Source: 66-474 sp963771735
GTDB taxonomy: Bacteria; Pseudomonadota; Gammaproteobacteria; Xanthomonadales; Rhodanobacteraceae
Assembly (NCBI GenBank): GCA_963771735.1
Contig: CAVYUN010000001.1
Coordinates: forward strand, 310,001 to 374,000
Length of the DNA stretch: 64,000 bases
Direction: 5' to 3'
Position numbers and translations under genes: made by a program. The notes under the pieces were generated by a model. It ran no database searches and was not told the DNA's origin. It saw only the letters and a list, made by a program, of their open reading frames with translations. Positions within the stretch are counted from its first letter, which is position 1, and every line of letters begins with the position of its first letter. Shown piece after piece: positions 32,224 to 41,576 of the stretch.

Positions 32224-33700
32224 CTTGTATACTGCTCCCACGTCGTCCTTCTACTTACCGTCAAACTTCCAAGATCGTTACGGGAGTTTTGGCGGAACCG
32301 AAGCCCTGTACAAGGCGTACGCGTTCGCGGTGTCCCAGCGCATTGTCGAAGTCGCGGAGAGTCTGCGCGACGGCCTCGTGCGTGCCGGCTTCGAGCGGCA
32401 GGACGCCAAGGACTTGATACAGACGCCCGACGGCTCGCAAGGCACGGGTGACATCTTGCGCCAGCAGGACAGCGTAACGGTGCCGCTGCCACAGGCCGGC
32501 GAAAAAGTGGAACTGCCGGATCTCTCTGCTTTGCCCGAGGCGACGCGCAAGCGGTTCGAGAAGAATCTGGAAGTGTCGCCCGAGACTGCGAGCATGACCC
32601 TGAAAGGGGAATGGAGCCGCAACGATCAAAAGGCGCTGAAGGAAGCGTTTCAGTCTTCAGAGGCCGTCGCCATTGTCGAGCATGCATTCGCCAAGCTCGC
32701 CGCTCCGGACGTGAGAGGAACGACAACGCGATCGGAGCGTGGCGAAACCTTCGCCGTTCCTATGCTGGCGTGGGAACAAGGGGACTTGCTCGTCGAGGCA
32801 GGCGCATCGCCGGTATTCGAAGGCGCGTGGAGCCCCGAAGGCGCCACGGCCGAACTTTCGGACTCCGAATTTCCCAGAGAGCCGGAAGCCTTGCAGCGCG
32901 CCCGCTTGCTCGTCAGCAGCAAGGGACAGGTCAAGCTCGATCCGGGCGAAAAGCTCGACGTGCAGATGAATATGTTCATCCGCGAGCCGGCTTCGGAAAC
33001 CGCATTGATGTGGTGGTTGGAAAAACAACTGCGCGATCCCAACCTGGAGCCCGGGGATCTGGCGGCCTGGTTGTCCGGCGCCTTGCAGTTTTTGAAGGAG
33101 AAGCGCGGCTTCAGCGTCGAAGAGCTGGACTACCGCAAATTCCGCCTGCGCGAAGTCCTGTCCGCGCATCTTGATAAAGCCAAGCACGGCGCGACGGCAC
33201 AAAGTTTCCTTGCGCTACTCGGTGCTGAGGCGAACCTGTCCGCGGATGATCGGATGCAGCTCGTCTTCAGCTCGGGCCGGTACGCGTGGGACTGGCAATA
33301 CAGCGGCTTCATCACGCTGAAGCGGCACTTCTTCCCGCAGATCGGGAATCTCAAGTCGGAGGGCGAGGAGTTCAATTGCGCGCAGTTCATAGCCAATGAG
33401 ATGGACGGCGTGGACACTTGGATACGCAATGTGGAGCACAAGCCCAGCTCGTTCTCCTTGCCTACGTCCTCCCATCGCTTTTATCCAGACTTCCTGATTC
33501 GTCTGGAGAACGGCAAGATCATCGCGGCGGAATATAAGGGCGCTCACCTTGCGGAAGGCCGCATCAGCGCCGAGAAGAAACGCATCGGTGAAATTTGGGA
33601 GCGGCGCGGTGGCGGGCGCTGCGCTTTCGCCTGGGTGGAAAGCGAGGATTGGACGCCCATCGAGGAAGCGGCAAAGCGGTGCCAGGCTGGAGCAGGTTGA
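32204..33700 (+). pseudogene. C-terminal remnant of a type III restriction enzyme Res subunit
   Basis: The open frame gives up to 498 residues. From about GGTEALYKAYAFAVSQRIVE onward it matches the C-terminal half of type III restriction (Res) helicase-nucleases. The nuclease part reads SSHRFYPDFLIRLENGKII followed by AAEYKG, a PD-(D/E)XK site (D in YPDF, ExK in EYKG). The SF2 helicase motor expected N-terminally (Res proteins are about 900-1000 residues) is missing. The first 35 codons come from the attL/terminator region, so the gene was cut at the junction. No Mod methyltransferase is present. Probably a relic, though the fragment could still be translated. Confidence 0.75.
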
Positions 33701-33741
33701 GTTCGCCGCCGTGAGCTGCTGCCGGTCTCGTAGACACCACC

Positions 33742-34647
33742 TTAAGTTGCTTGCATCTGCTGCTCGAACTGGATGGGGCTGATGTAGCCGATCGTCGAGT
33801 GCTGCCGCTTCGGATTATAGAAGCGCTCGATATAGTCGAAGACATCCGCCTTGGCCTCGTTGCGCGTGCGATACGTTTTGCGCGCGGTCCGCTCGGTCTT
33901 CAGCGTGGAGAAGAAGCTCTCCATCGCCGAGTTGTCCCAGACGTTGCCGGCGCGGCTCATGCTGCAGGTGATGCCAAGTTCGCCGAGCAAACGCTGGAAC
34001 TGCTCGCTGCTGTATTGGCTGCCGCGATCGGAATGGTGCAGCAAGGCCTGCGGACGTCCACGTCGCCACAGCGCCATCATCAACGCATCGGTGACCAGTT
34101 GCGCAGTCATGCTGGCCTGCATCGACCAGCCGACTACGCGCCGCGAGTACAGGTCCAGCACTACCGCCACGTACAACCGACCTTCCGCCGTCCAAAGGTA
34201 TGTGAAGTCGGCGACCCACTTCTGGTTCGGCGCCTGGGCGACGAACTGCCGATCCAGCACGTTGGCGGCTGGCGCAGCCGTTGGACGTGCTCCGCGATCC
34301 ACCGGCAATCCACGGCGCCTGGGCCGGGCACGCAAGGCTTGTGCCCGCATCAGGCGCTCGACACGGTGCAAACCGCAACGCTCGCCGCTCGCCAGCACAT
34401 CCCGCCAGACCCGGCGTGCACCGTAGGTGCGGTCACTGTCCAGGAAGCTGCGCCGTGCAAGTTCCGTCAAACGTTGGTCTTCCAGGCTGCGCCGGCTCCG
34501 CGGCCGCGTCAGCCATGCATAGAACCCGCTGCGAGACACACCGAGCGCCTCGCACAACATCGCCACCGGCCAGGCCACTCGGTGCTTCGCCACGAACCCG
34601 AACTTCACGTCGATTCCTTGGCGAAATAGGCCGCGGCTTTTTTTAGG
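33742..34647 (-). CDS. IS3-family transposase OrfB (DDE domain), read by -1 frameshift from OrfA
   Basis: OrfB is produced as an OrfAB fusion. The A7 run in CTAAAAAAAG at about 34640 is a classical -1 slippery site; after slippage coding continues as PKKSRGLFRQGIDVKFGFVAKHRV. The product has an HTH_21 region (LCEALGVSRSGFYAWLTRPRS) and the integrase core: WVADFTYLWTAEGRLYVAVVLD (first D), HHSDRGSQYSSEQF (second D) and DNSAMESFFSTLKTE (E). The end is RQHSTIGYISPIQFEQQM. All catalytic residues are present, so the element may be active. Confidence 0.9.
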   Translation of the reverse strand, partial: PKKSRGLFRQGIDVKFGFVAKHRVAWPVAMLCEALGVSRSGFYAWLTRPRSRRSLEDQRLTELARRSFLDSDRTYGARRVWRDVLASGERCGLHRVERLMRAQALRARPRRRGLPVDRGARPTAAPAANVLDRQFVAQAPNQKWVADFTYLWTAEGRLYVAVVLDLYSRRVVGWSMQASMTAQLVTDALMMALWRRGRPQALLHHSDRGSQYSSEQFQRLLGELGITCSMSRAGNVWDNSAMESFFSTLKTERTARKTYRTRNEAKADVFDYIERFYNPKRQHSTIGYISPIQFEQQMQAT

Positions 34648-34898
34648 ATGTCCCGCTCCATCCGCAAGCGTGCCACTTCCTTCTTCAGACGCGCGATCTC
34701 TGCCTGTTCCAGCTTCATCTGTCCGCGCCCCGGAAACGCCTGCACCGGATCCAGCGTCGCGTCCCGCACCCACTTGCGCAGCACGTTGGCGTGAATCCCC
34801 AAGTCCCGCGATGCCTGAGCAACGCTCACCCCGCGGGCCCTGACCAGGTTCACCGCTTCAAGCTTGAACTCCCGACTGAACGTCCGTCTCGTTCCCAT
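34605..34898 (-). CDS. IS3-family transposase OrfA
   Basis: A 97-residue DNA-binding subunit. The helix-turn-helix is FSREFKLEAVNLVRARGVSV..LGIHANVLRKWVRD. A leucine-zipper-like stretch follows (MKLEQAEIARLKKEVARLRM), then ERDILKKAAAYFA. Its 3' end contains the A-rich slippery sequence used to enter the OrfB frame. Confidence 0.92.
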   Translation of the reverse strand: MGTRRTFSREFKLEAVNLVRARGVSVAQASRDLGIHANVLRKWVRDATLDPVQAFPGRGQMKLEQAEIARLKKEVARLRMERDILKKAAAYFAKEST

Positions 34899-34969
34899 TT
34901 GCCACCTCCGGCTTCATCATCACACCTAAACTCGGTGTCTGTGAAGCCGGCAGCAGCTCACGCGATGGC

Positions 34970-35451
34970 GTGGTCGCTAATGGCGCTGATCCTAAAAATC
35001 ATCTCAGGTGGCCAGGCTGGCGCTGATCGCGCCGCACTGAGACTTAGCGATCGAGTCCGGTCTGGAGCACGGCGGCTGGTGCCCGCGCGGTCGCAAAGCG
35101 GAGGATGGCCCGATTCCGGCGAGATATCGGCTCGCCGAAACGGAATGAGCGAATTACCGCGCGCGCACCGTCCGCAATGTGGTGGAGAGTGATGCGACCT
35201 GATTCTCAACATGGGGGAGCTGGCGGGCGGGAGCCTTGAAACGCTGCGCATCGCGGAGCGACGCGGCAAGCCTGTTCGTGTGGTGCAACTCGACTCAGCT
35301 TTGTCTGCGGGACCAAGACGTTGCCGGCTTACGGGAGTGGCTACACAGCGCGCGCGTCCAGACCTTGAACGTCGCCGGCCCGCGTGAGAGCAAGCGACCA
35401 GGCACCTACGAGGCGGCTTTGGCACTGCTCCGGCGGCTATTCAAGCCATAG
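34970..35451 (+). pseudogene. Decayed molybdenum-carrier-like (Rossmann/LOG-type) gene
   Basis: Pieces of one protein family are spread over different frames. ILKIISGGQAGADRAAL at about 34988-35040 is the N-terminal nucleotide-binding loop. ESGLEHGGWCPRGRKAEDGP and IPARYRLAETE lie at about 35058-35145. RNVVESDAT and LNMGELAGGSLETLRIAERR follow. The end is LNVAGPRESKRPGTYEAALA at about 35367-35426, with stop at 35451. This is the 'putative molybdenum carrier' family (PF12694 type). At least three frameshifts make it non-functional. It abuts the IS3 element, which may have started its decay. Family naming is from memory of its motifs. Confidence 0.7.
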
Positions 35452-35927
35452 GATTGGCCGACTAACTGATACGGGCCAAAGTTCGAGTCTCAGGACCTCT
35501 TTCGACGAGAAATGGGCTAGTGCAGGATAGGTTTGTCGGTAGCAAGTGGGCCCATTTTGAGCGGGAAATCGGCTCGTGCAGGAGTCGGCGAATAGCCCAT
35601 TCATGTATGAGGGGATGCCTACAGGGGAGTCTGAAGGCTGCGACCCTCCACTTCCGTCGCCATTACGAAAGTTCCCCTGACCGACGCCCCTGGATAACCG
35701 ACTGCGATGTCCTAGTCGTCCCGCAGGAGGTTCGCTCTTGCTGGAGGGGGAGGCAATACTTGGCCACTTCAAGAGCGATTTCGGGATGGCTTATGCTAAC
35801 TTGGGGACAACGTAAGCTGTTTGGGCTAGTGGACGATAGCAATCAGCCGTCGGGGCAGCTATCCCATTTTGCTTAAACGGGTGTACGTGACTCGAGGGCA
35901 AGATCAAAATTACCACAGGGGACGACA
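35452..35927. other. Intergenic stretch without a recognisable gene; short repeated words
   Basis: No coding region is recognised in these 476 bases. A related word occurs three times: AATGGGCTAGTGCAGGATA (35511), AATCGGCTCGTGCAGGAGT (about 35567) and TTGGGCTAGTGGACGATA (about 35821). CCCATTTTG occurs twice (about 35551 and 35864). These could be multiple terminal repeats of a lost insertion sequence. Confidence 0.4.
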
Positions 35928-38900
35928 ATGGCAACGCATCTTTCGGCACGGCTTGCGTGGCACATGGATGGGTGGAACGGCCACATTTGCAGCAAGCCCG
36001 GTCGTAACACGTTCTGCGTTGGTCCCCACTCCTATCCGGGAGACAAGATCGGCACTAAGCGCGATCTCGGATGGGAGGAGTCGAAGGCTGTCGCCGGCCG
36101 ATGCTGTTCCGAAATCGACGGCATCCCACCCTGCATCTTCAGTATTAATGCCTTCCGGCTCGAAGCAACTCACAGCAGCTGATGACCCGCCGGACTTCTT
36201 CGGCAGCGGCAGCCGCAGAACTTGGCGTCTTCCGCCGGCGACGGTATGCACGTGGCCGTATGAAGCGATGTACGGGGATGACTCCATCGTCAGCGGCCGC
36301 CGGGACAATGCGACACGGCTGAAACTCGCGCGGGAGTTCTTCGACGAGATCACGCCGCACCAAAGCCTGCTCTTTCACTACGCGAACTACAGCAACCCGC
36401 TGAGCACCGACGACGCAAAGCGGTACGTCGTCGTCGGGCTCTCGCGAGTCAAGAATATCGGCGACATCGAGTTCTACGAAAACACGAGTCAGGACACTAA
36501 GGAAAAATACGCCGGCGGCTTTGTTTGGCAGCGCAACGTGGAAACGCATTATCCGGACCAGGGCCTCCGTATCCCGTACCACCGCTATCTCGACCAGCCA
36601 GAGGTTTTAGAAAAGATTGCGCTTATTCCAGAAAATCCCCGCTGCTTCAAGTACGGATCGAGGCATGTCAGCGATGACGATGCGCTCGCACTCGTCGAGC
36701 GCTTCGTGGAGATCGCAACCTACCTGCGCGACATGGGCGACAATTCCGAGAACTGGACCGTACGACTGGAATGGTTAAATGGTCTGCTCGCGGAGCTCTG
36801 GAAGGGACGAGGTCTCTACCCTGGTCTGGCCAAGCTAATGGATCTACTGGGGCTCTCCGCAGGTGTAACCGCTTTCCGCACCGCGGCCGGGCGGGGCGAG
36901 GAGAAAGCGTTCCACGCAGCCCTCTTTGCGTGGCTGGACGAAACGTCGGAGACCATTCCTGGCGTGGTGCTGACCACTGAGGTCACGAACAAGATTCGTC
37001 GTCAGTGGAAGCTGCGCGGCGCCGAGGAGCGCGCCTTGCTCGCAACGACTCTGCCGCGCTTCGACCTGCCGAAGTCGCAATTGGAGCGGATCCTGTCCGA
37101 GGAGCGCGTGGAAAGCGGACTGGAGACGACCCTGGCCGATATCCATGCGAACCCCTATTTGTTGGCCGAGCAATTCACAGGCGAGGGTCCGGATGACGTG
37201 ATTTCCTTCTCCCGGATCGACCACGGCGCGTTCCCATCGCCCGACCTCGGTGGAGCGTTTCTCTACGACGTCGACGACTGGCGGCGCCTTCGCGCGATGT
37301 GCGTCGATCGGTTGCGCTTCGAGACCAAGCATTCGTTCCTGACATGCGGGCAGTTGCTACAGGACGTGAACCGGCGACTGGCCTTGTTGCCGGAATGGAA
37401 GCGCGTCGAGTTCAAGAACGCGTATTTCACAGTGGATCGCGACCATCTTGAACACGCGATGGTCTTCAGGACCGAGGGCGCGCGCGAATATGCGTATCTC
37501 CGGCGCGTCTATGATGCCGAACGCGTGATCGAAAACCAGATACGGAAGCTCGCTGGGTACTCCGACATAAAGTTCAAATCGCCCGTGACCGAGAAGGTCT
37601 GGAGAGACCTGTTGTTTGAACCGGCTAGTCGGCTCGCCGAGAAGAGCCGGCAGGCGTATAGCGATGCGATCACTGGCCAGGGAAAGGTCTGCGCCACGAT
37701 CTTCCCACGTCCGATCTCGGTCGTCTGCGGCGCCGCAGGGACCGGGAAGACAACGATCATCCGAGCCATCCTCCAGGCCATCGACAAAGCGCATGGTGCG
37801 GAGGCATCGTTCCTCCTGCTGGCACCCACAGGCAAGGCAGCGGATCGCGTTCGCGACAAAACCGGTAAGCCCGCGAGCACGATCCATTCGTTCTTGGCCA
37901 AGCATGGTTGGCTCAATCCGAATCTCACGTTGCGGACTAGCGGCGGTGCGAGGGAAGAAAAGGTCACGACCTACGTAATCGATGAAGCTTCGATGCTCGA
38001 CCTGGAGCTTGTGGCCACGCTGTTTCGTGCGATCAACTGGAGCACGGTGCAACGAGTGATCCTGGTCGGAGATCCAAGCCAGCTCCCTCCCATCGGCCGG
38101 GGGCGCGTCTTCGCCGACATCATCGATTGGCTCCGCGCGAACTATCCGGATTCGATCGGCGAGCTTACCCAGAACCTCCGCCAGATGGAAAACCGGCTGG
38201 AAGGCAGAGGCACCGGAATCCTCGACATCGCCGCGGTGTATGAACGAGGCAAGGTTCAAAAGGCAAAAGACGAAGAGGAAGAGCTCCGTGCCGAGGAGAT
38301 GTTCAAACGGCTTCAAGATCTGCCCCCTGACGGTGCGGTCGACAAGGACTTGCGCGTCATTTACTGGAAGAACGCCTCGGACATGCTCGACAAGCTGGTC
38401 GACCGCATGGTGACCGACATGGAGGAGGACACAGCATCGAAAGTCGATCCGTCCGCACGATACAAGATCTGGCTGGACGCCGCGAAGTCGGGCACAGGTG
38501 GCTTCCGTCCCGACTACCATCAGGTCCTTTCACCCTACATCAACGAGGATTTCGGCACTGCGCCGATCAACCTTCGGTTGCAGAAGGAAGCGCGCGGCGA
38601 TTCTTTGCAACGTGTGGGCTCATTGGCAGGGATCACGCTCTTCGACAAGGTGATCCAGATTCGAAACCGAGGGGCCTCGGATCCGCTTCGGGCTTGGGAC
38701 TTCAACGCGAAAGCCAACGTCACCTGTGAGGTCTTCAACGGCGAATTGGGCTACGTGAAGCCACACGGGTTCGATAAGAACTGGAAATGGTCAGGATTCA
38801 GGCTCAAGCATTTCGCAGTGTCCTTTGCGCGCAAGGAAGGTCGCGCGGTCGGTTACGGAAAGCAACTGGGAAGCTACGAAGAGAAGGGCAAGAAGCGCTG

Positions 38901-39561
38901 GATCAAGGATGAGAAGCCCGAGGATAACCTGGAGCTTGCCTATGCAATTTCCGTCCACAAGGCTCAAGGCAGCGAGTTCGATCGCATCTACTTCATCGTT
39001 CCCAAGCAGAAGACGGCACTGCTTTCGCCCGAGTTGCTCTACACCGGTATAACTCGGGCAAGTCGCCACTGCACGTTGCTCATCGAGGAAGACATCTCGC
39101 CCCTCCTCAAGATCCGTCGACCGGAAAGCTCCCATCTCGTAGGAATCAACTGTTCGCTATTCGACTTCACGCCAGCCCCGGACGGACTCGAACTGCTCCG
39201 GCGGGAAGGCTTTATGGAGGCTTACAAGATTCATCGCACCCTTGCCGATGTCATGGTGAGGTCGAAATCGGAGGTCATCATCTCCAACTTGTTGTTCGAC
39301 CGTGACATTGCATTCGAGTACGAGAAACCGCTGTACGCTCCCGATGGATCCTTCTATCTGCCCGACTTCACGATCACGTGGCGCGGCGAATCTTACTTCT
39401 GGGAACATCTTGGAATGCTTGTGCGCGAAGAATATCGGCAGAAGTGGGAAATGAAGAAGGCGTGGTACAACCGTCACTTCCCTGGCCGGCTGGTCACGAC
39501 GGAGGAATCCCCCGACCTGTCGCACGCTGCGCTCGCGATTATCAAGGAGGCCTTTAGCTAG
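35928..39561 (+). CDS. RecD-like SF1 helicase with Cys-containing N-terminal region and PD-(D/E)XK-like C-terminus (one frameshift)
   Basis: Start ATG 35928 (MATHLSARLAWHMDGWNGHI). The first 75 codons read to INAF; a surplus C at about 36153 then shifts the frame. The protein resumes as GSKQLTAADDPPDFFGSG and continues to 39561; corrected length is 1210 residues. The N-terminal region (1-about 400) has Cys at GHIC, NTFC, GRCC and PPC plus the patch LLFHYANYSNPLS. The helicase has Walker A GAAGTGKTT (about 601), Walker B VIDEASMLD (about 685), VGDPSQLPPIG, LTQNLRQ, SVHKAQGSEFDR (about 1010) and YTGITRA. The C-terminus has SKSEVIISNLLF..LPDFTI (about 1145)..WEHLG, a PD-(D/E)XK-like site. No named family is recognised. 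The island context suggests a defence role, which is inference. Confidence 0.8.
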
Positions 39562-39798
39562 CCTGCGACCAGGTGGCCTCAATAATAAGGTCTGCTAGGA
39601 AAAAAACAGCGGCGGCGTGGTCTTGAAGGTTGGGACGACTGCCATCCTCATCAGATCAAGACATCACCGCACTCGTGCTGCCGGGAACACCGACGACACA
39701 AAAAGCCGAGCGGCGTTTCGCGTTGGCGGTAACTTTGGCGGTAACCTCGAAATCGGATATTTGAAAAGCAACGGCAGATCAATCAATTCGCGGTGTTA

Positions 39799-39820
39799 TT
39801 CGATAGCCCCCGCCCCACCA
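39799..39820 (+). other. attR: degenerate copy of the tmRNA 3' end
   Basis: TTCGATAGCCCCCGCC followed by CCACCA resembles the last 23 bases of ssrA (TTCGATTCCCCCCGCC, TCCACCA) with two substitutions and one missing base. It lies 7.6 kb downstream on the same strand and is followed directly by a terminator, as expected for the original 3' flank of the RNA gene. Confidence 0.65.
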
Positions 39821-39821
39821 A

Positions 39822-39860
39822 CCCACAAAAAGGCCCGCCTTGCGCGGGCTTTTTTGTGGG
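39822..39860. terminator. Strong bidirectional terminator, probably the original ssrA terminator
   Basis: The arms CCCACAAAAAGGCCCGC and GCGGGCTTTTTTGTGGG form a 17-bp stem with one G-U pair and a CTTGC loop, with A/T runs on both sides. It begins one base after attR, so it is probably the terminator that followed ssrA before the island inserted. It could also end acr3 transcription. Confidence 0.8.
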
Positions 39861-40074
39861 TTGTCGCTTGGCGATGGAGTGATACTCCCGTAGGGGGTTC
39901 GACTGCGGAGGCAGGATGCCGGAGCGAACATCGGCGCAGCCGATGGCCAGGGAGCTGTTGGCCAAGGACGGCAGCTTTGGGTGAGCGTCAGGGATGGCGC
40001 GAATCATTCCCCCGCCACAACACCCCAGGCATGTGTTGTCGTTCGTGGCAAGGCACTTCGCACCCGGTCCCGCC

Positions 40075-41151
40075 TCACCCCGTGGCCCGCGCTTCGTACC
40101 AGCCCTTGCTGCGGGTGACGATCCGCACCACCAGCAGCATCACAGGCACCTCCACCAGCACACCCACCACGGTGGCCAGCGCGGCACCGGACTCGAAGCC
40201 GAACAGGCTGATGGCCGCTGCGACTGCAAGCTCGAAGAAGTTCGATGCGCCGATCAGCGCCGACGGGCAGGCGATCGCGTGTTTTTCGCCAACCAGGCGG
40301 TTCAGGCCATAGGCCAGGCCTGCATTGAACAAGACCTGGATCAGGATCGGCACGGCCAACAACACGATGACCAGCGGCTGGTGCAGGATCGCCTCGCCCT
40401 GGAAGGCGAACAGCAACACCAGCATCGCCAGCAGCGCCGCCATCGACCACGGGCCAACACGTTGCATGACCGCCTCGAAATGCTCCTTGCCCCGTGCCAG
40501 CAACCGACGTCGCCACACCTGCGCCAGGACCAGCGGAATCACGATGTACATCAGCACCGAGAACAACAGCGTTGGCCACGGCACGTGGATCGCCGCGATG
40601 CCCAGCAGCAATCCGACGATCGGCGCGAAGGCAAACACCATGATGGTGTCGTTGAGTGCGACCTGCGACAGGGTGAACAGCGCGTCGCCGCCCGACAACC
40701 GGCTCCAGACGAACACCATGGCGGTGCACGGCGCCGCGGCGAGCAGGATCAGGCCAGCGATGTAGCTGTCGAGCTGTGCGGCGGGAAGCAGCGGCGCGAA
40801 CACATGGCGAATGAAGATCCAGCCCAGCAACGCCATCGAGAACGGCTTGACCAGCCAGTTCACGAACAGGGTCACGCCGATGCCGCGCACGTGCTTGCGC
40901 ACTTCGTGCAGGGAGCCGAAGTCGACCCTGGCCAGCATCGGGACGATCATCAGCCAGATCAGCACGCCCACCGGCAGGTTGACCTGTGCGAGATCGAGGT
41001 TGCCCAGGAACTTGAACGGCGCGGGCATCAGCTGACCGAGTACCACGCCGGCGACGATGCACAGGAAAACCCACAACGTCAGCCAGCGCTCGAAAAGGTT
41101 CATCGGGGCACCGGTGCCGGCGCGGACCACCGTTTCGCAGGGCGCGCTCAT
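40075..41151 (-). CDS. acr3: ACR3-family arsenite efflux permease
   Basis: Acr3 exports arsenite across the inner membrane. The 358-residue product has about ten transmembrane helices. Family landmarks are WLMIVPMLARVDFGSLHEV, VNWLVKPFSMALLGWIF, LILLAAAPCTAMVFVWS (the conserved Cys for As(III)), LNDTIMVFAFAPIVGLLLG and IGASNFFELAVAAAISLFG. The ATG at 41149-41151 overlaps the arsC stop by four bases; an internal ATG at 41101-41103 is an alternative. Last gene of arsR-arsC-acr3. Confidence 0.95.
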   Translation of the reverse strand: MSAPCETVVRAGTGAPMNLFERWLTLWVFLCIVAGVVLGQLMPAPFKFLGNLDLAQVNLPVGVLIWLMIVPMLARVDFGSLHEVRKHVRGIGVTLFVNWLVKPFSMALLGWIFIRHVFAPLLPAAQLDSYIAGLILLAAAPCTAMVFVWSRLSGGDALFTLSQVALNDTIMVFAFAPIVGLLLGIAAIHVPWPTLLFSVLMYIVIPLVLAQVWRRRLLARGKEHFEAVMQRVGPWSMAALLAMLVLLFAFQGEAILHQPLVIVLLAVPILIQVLFNAGLAYGLNRLVGEKHAIACPSALIGASNFFELAVAAAISLFGFESGAALATVVGVLVEVPVMLLVVRIVTRSKGWYEARATG

Positions 41152-41576
41152 GGCCGGGCCTCGAGACCAAGTGCCTCGCGCACCGCCGGAACCAGCCGCG
41201 CGCGGATATCGTCGCGCACGGCGATGAAACCCTCCAACGTCTCGCCGTGCGGGTCGTGGAACGGCAGGTGGATGCCCGGCACCGGGCGCGGAAAAACCGG
41301 ACACGCTTCCCTGGCGTTGTCGCACAGCGTGACGACCAGATCGAAGGGCTGGTCGATCACCGCGTCGATGTCCTTGGGATGCAGCCCCGTGGTGGACAGA
41401 CCCGCCAGGCGCAGCGCCTCGATCGCACCCTCGGCCACGCCGGCTTCCGGGCGGATGCCCGCCGATTGCGCATGTACCGCGCCGTCGAGGTCGTGGTTGA
41501 TCAGCACTTCGGCCATTTGCGAGCGGCAGGAATTGCCGGTGCACAGGAACAGTACCTTGTGGATCCGGCCGCTCAT
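41148..41576 (-). CDS. arsC: Arsenate reductase, low-molecular-weight phosphatase type
   Basis: ArsC reduces arsenate to arsenite for export. The 142-residue product has the N-terminal P-loop LFLCTGNSCRSQMAEVL (CX5R). Downstream it has LCDNAREACPVFP, which holds the second and third redox Cys positions of the thioredoxin-coupled class. The ATG at 41574-41576 overlaps the arsR stop (ATGA). A longer open frame upstream is antisense-free but lies inside arsR, so it is rejected. Confidence 0.94.
   Translation of the reverse strand: MSGRIHKVLFLCTGNSCRSQMAEVLINHDLDGAVHAQSAGIRPEAGVAEGAIEALRLAGLSTTGLHPKDIDAVIDQPFDLVVTLCDNAREACPVFPRPVPGIHLPFHDPHGETLEGFIAVRDDIRARLVPAVREALGLEARP

Larger units (their letters stand above)
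33712..34960 (-). mobile_element. IS3-family insertion sequence
   Basis: The element carries overlapping orfA and orfB on the minus strand. Terminal inverted repeats begin TGAGCTGCTGCCGG at 33712 and end CCGGCAGCAGCTCA at 34960; similarity continues inward to the AGACACC/GGTGTCT blocks. Total size is 1249 bp, typical for IS3. Flanking bases (CCG and CGC) do not give a clean 3-bp target duplication. It separates the Res remnant from the decayed carrier gene, and its left end lies 12 bases after the Res stop. Confidence 0.88.
39562..40074. other. Island right end and flanking intergenic DNA
   Basis: This stretch holds attR (39799-39820), the long terminator hairpin (39822-39860) and about 210 bases before the end of acr3 with no recognisable gene. 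The tandem words TTGGCGGTAAC near 39724-39744 lie just inside the junction, but no integrase gene or clear remnant was found. Confidence 0.5.

Noticed and set aside
39617..39850. Integrase remnant at the right end of the island (words TTGGCGGTAAC in tandem)
   Set aside because: No integrase motif could be read in any frame; the words alone are not enough.
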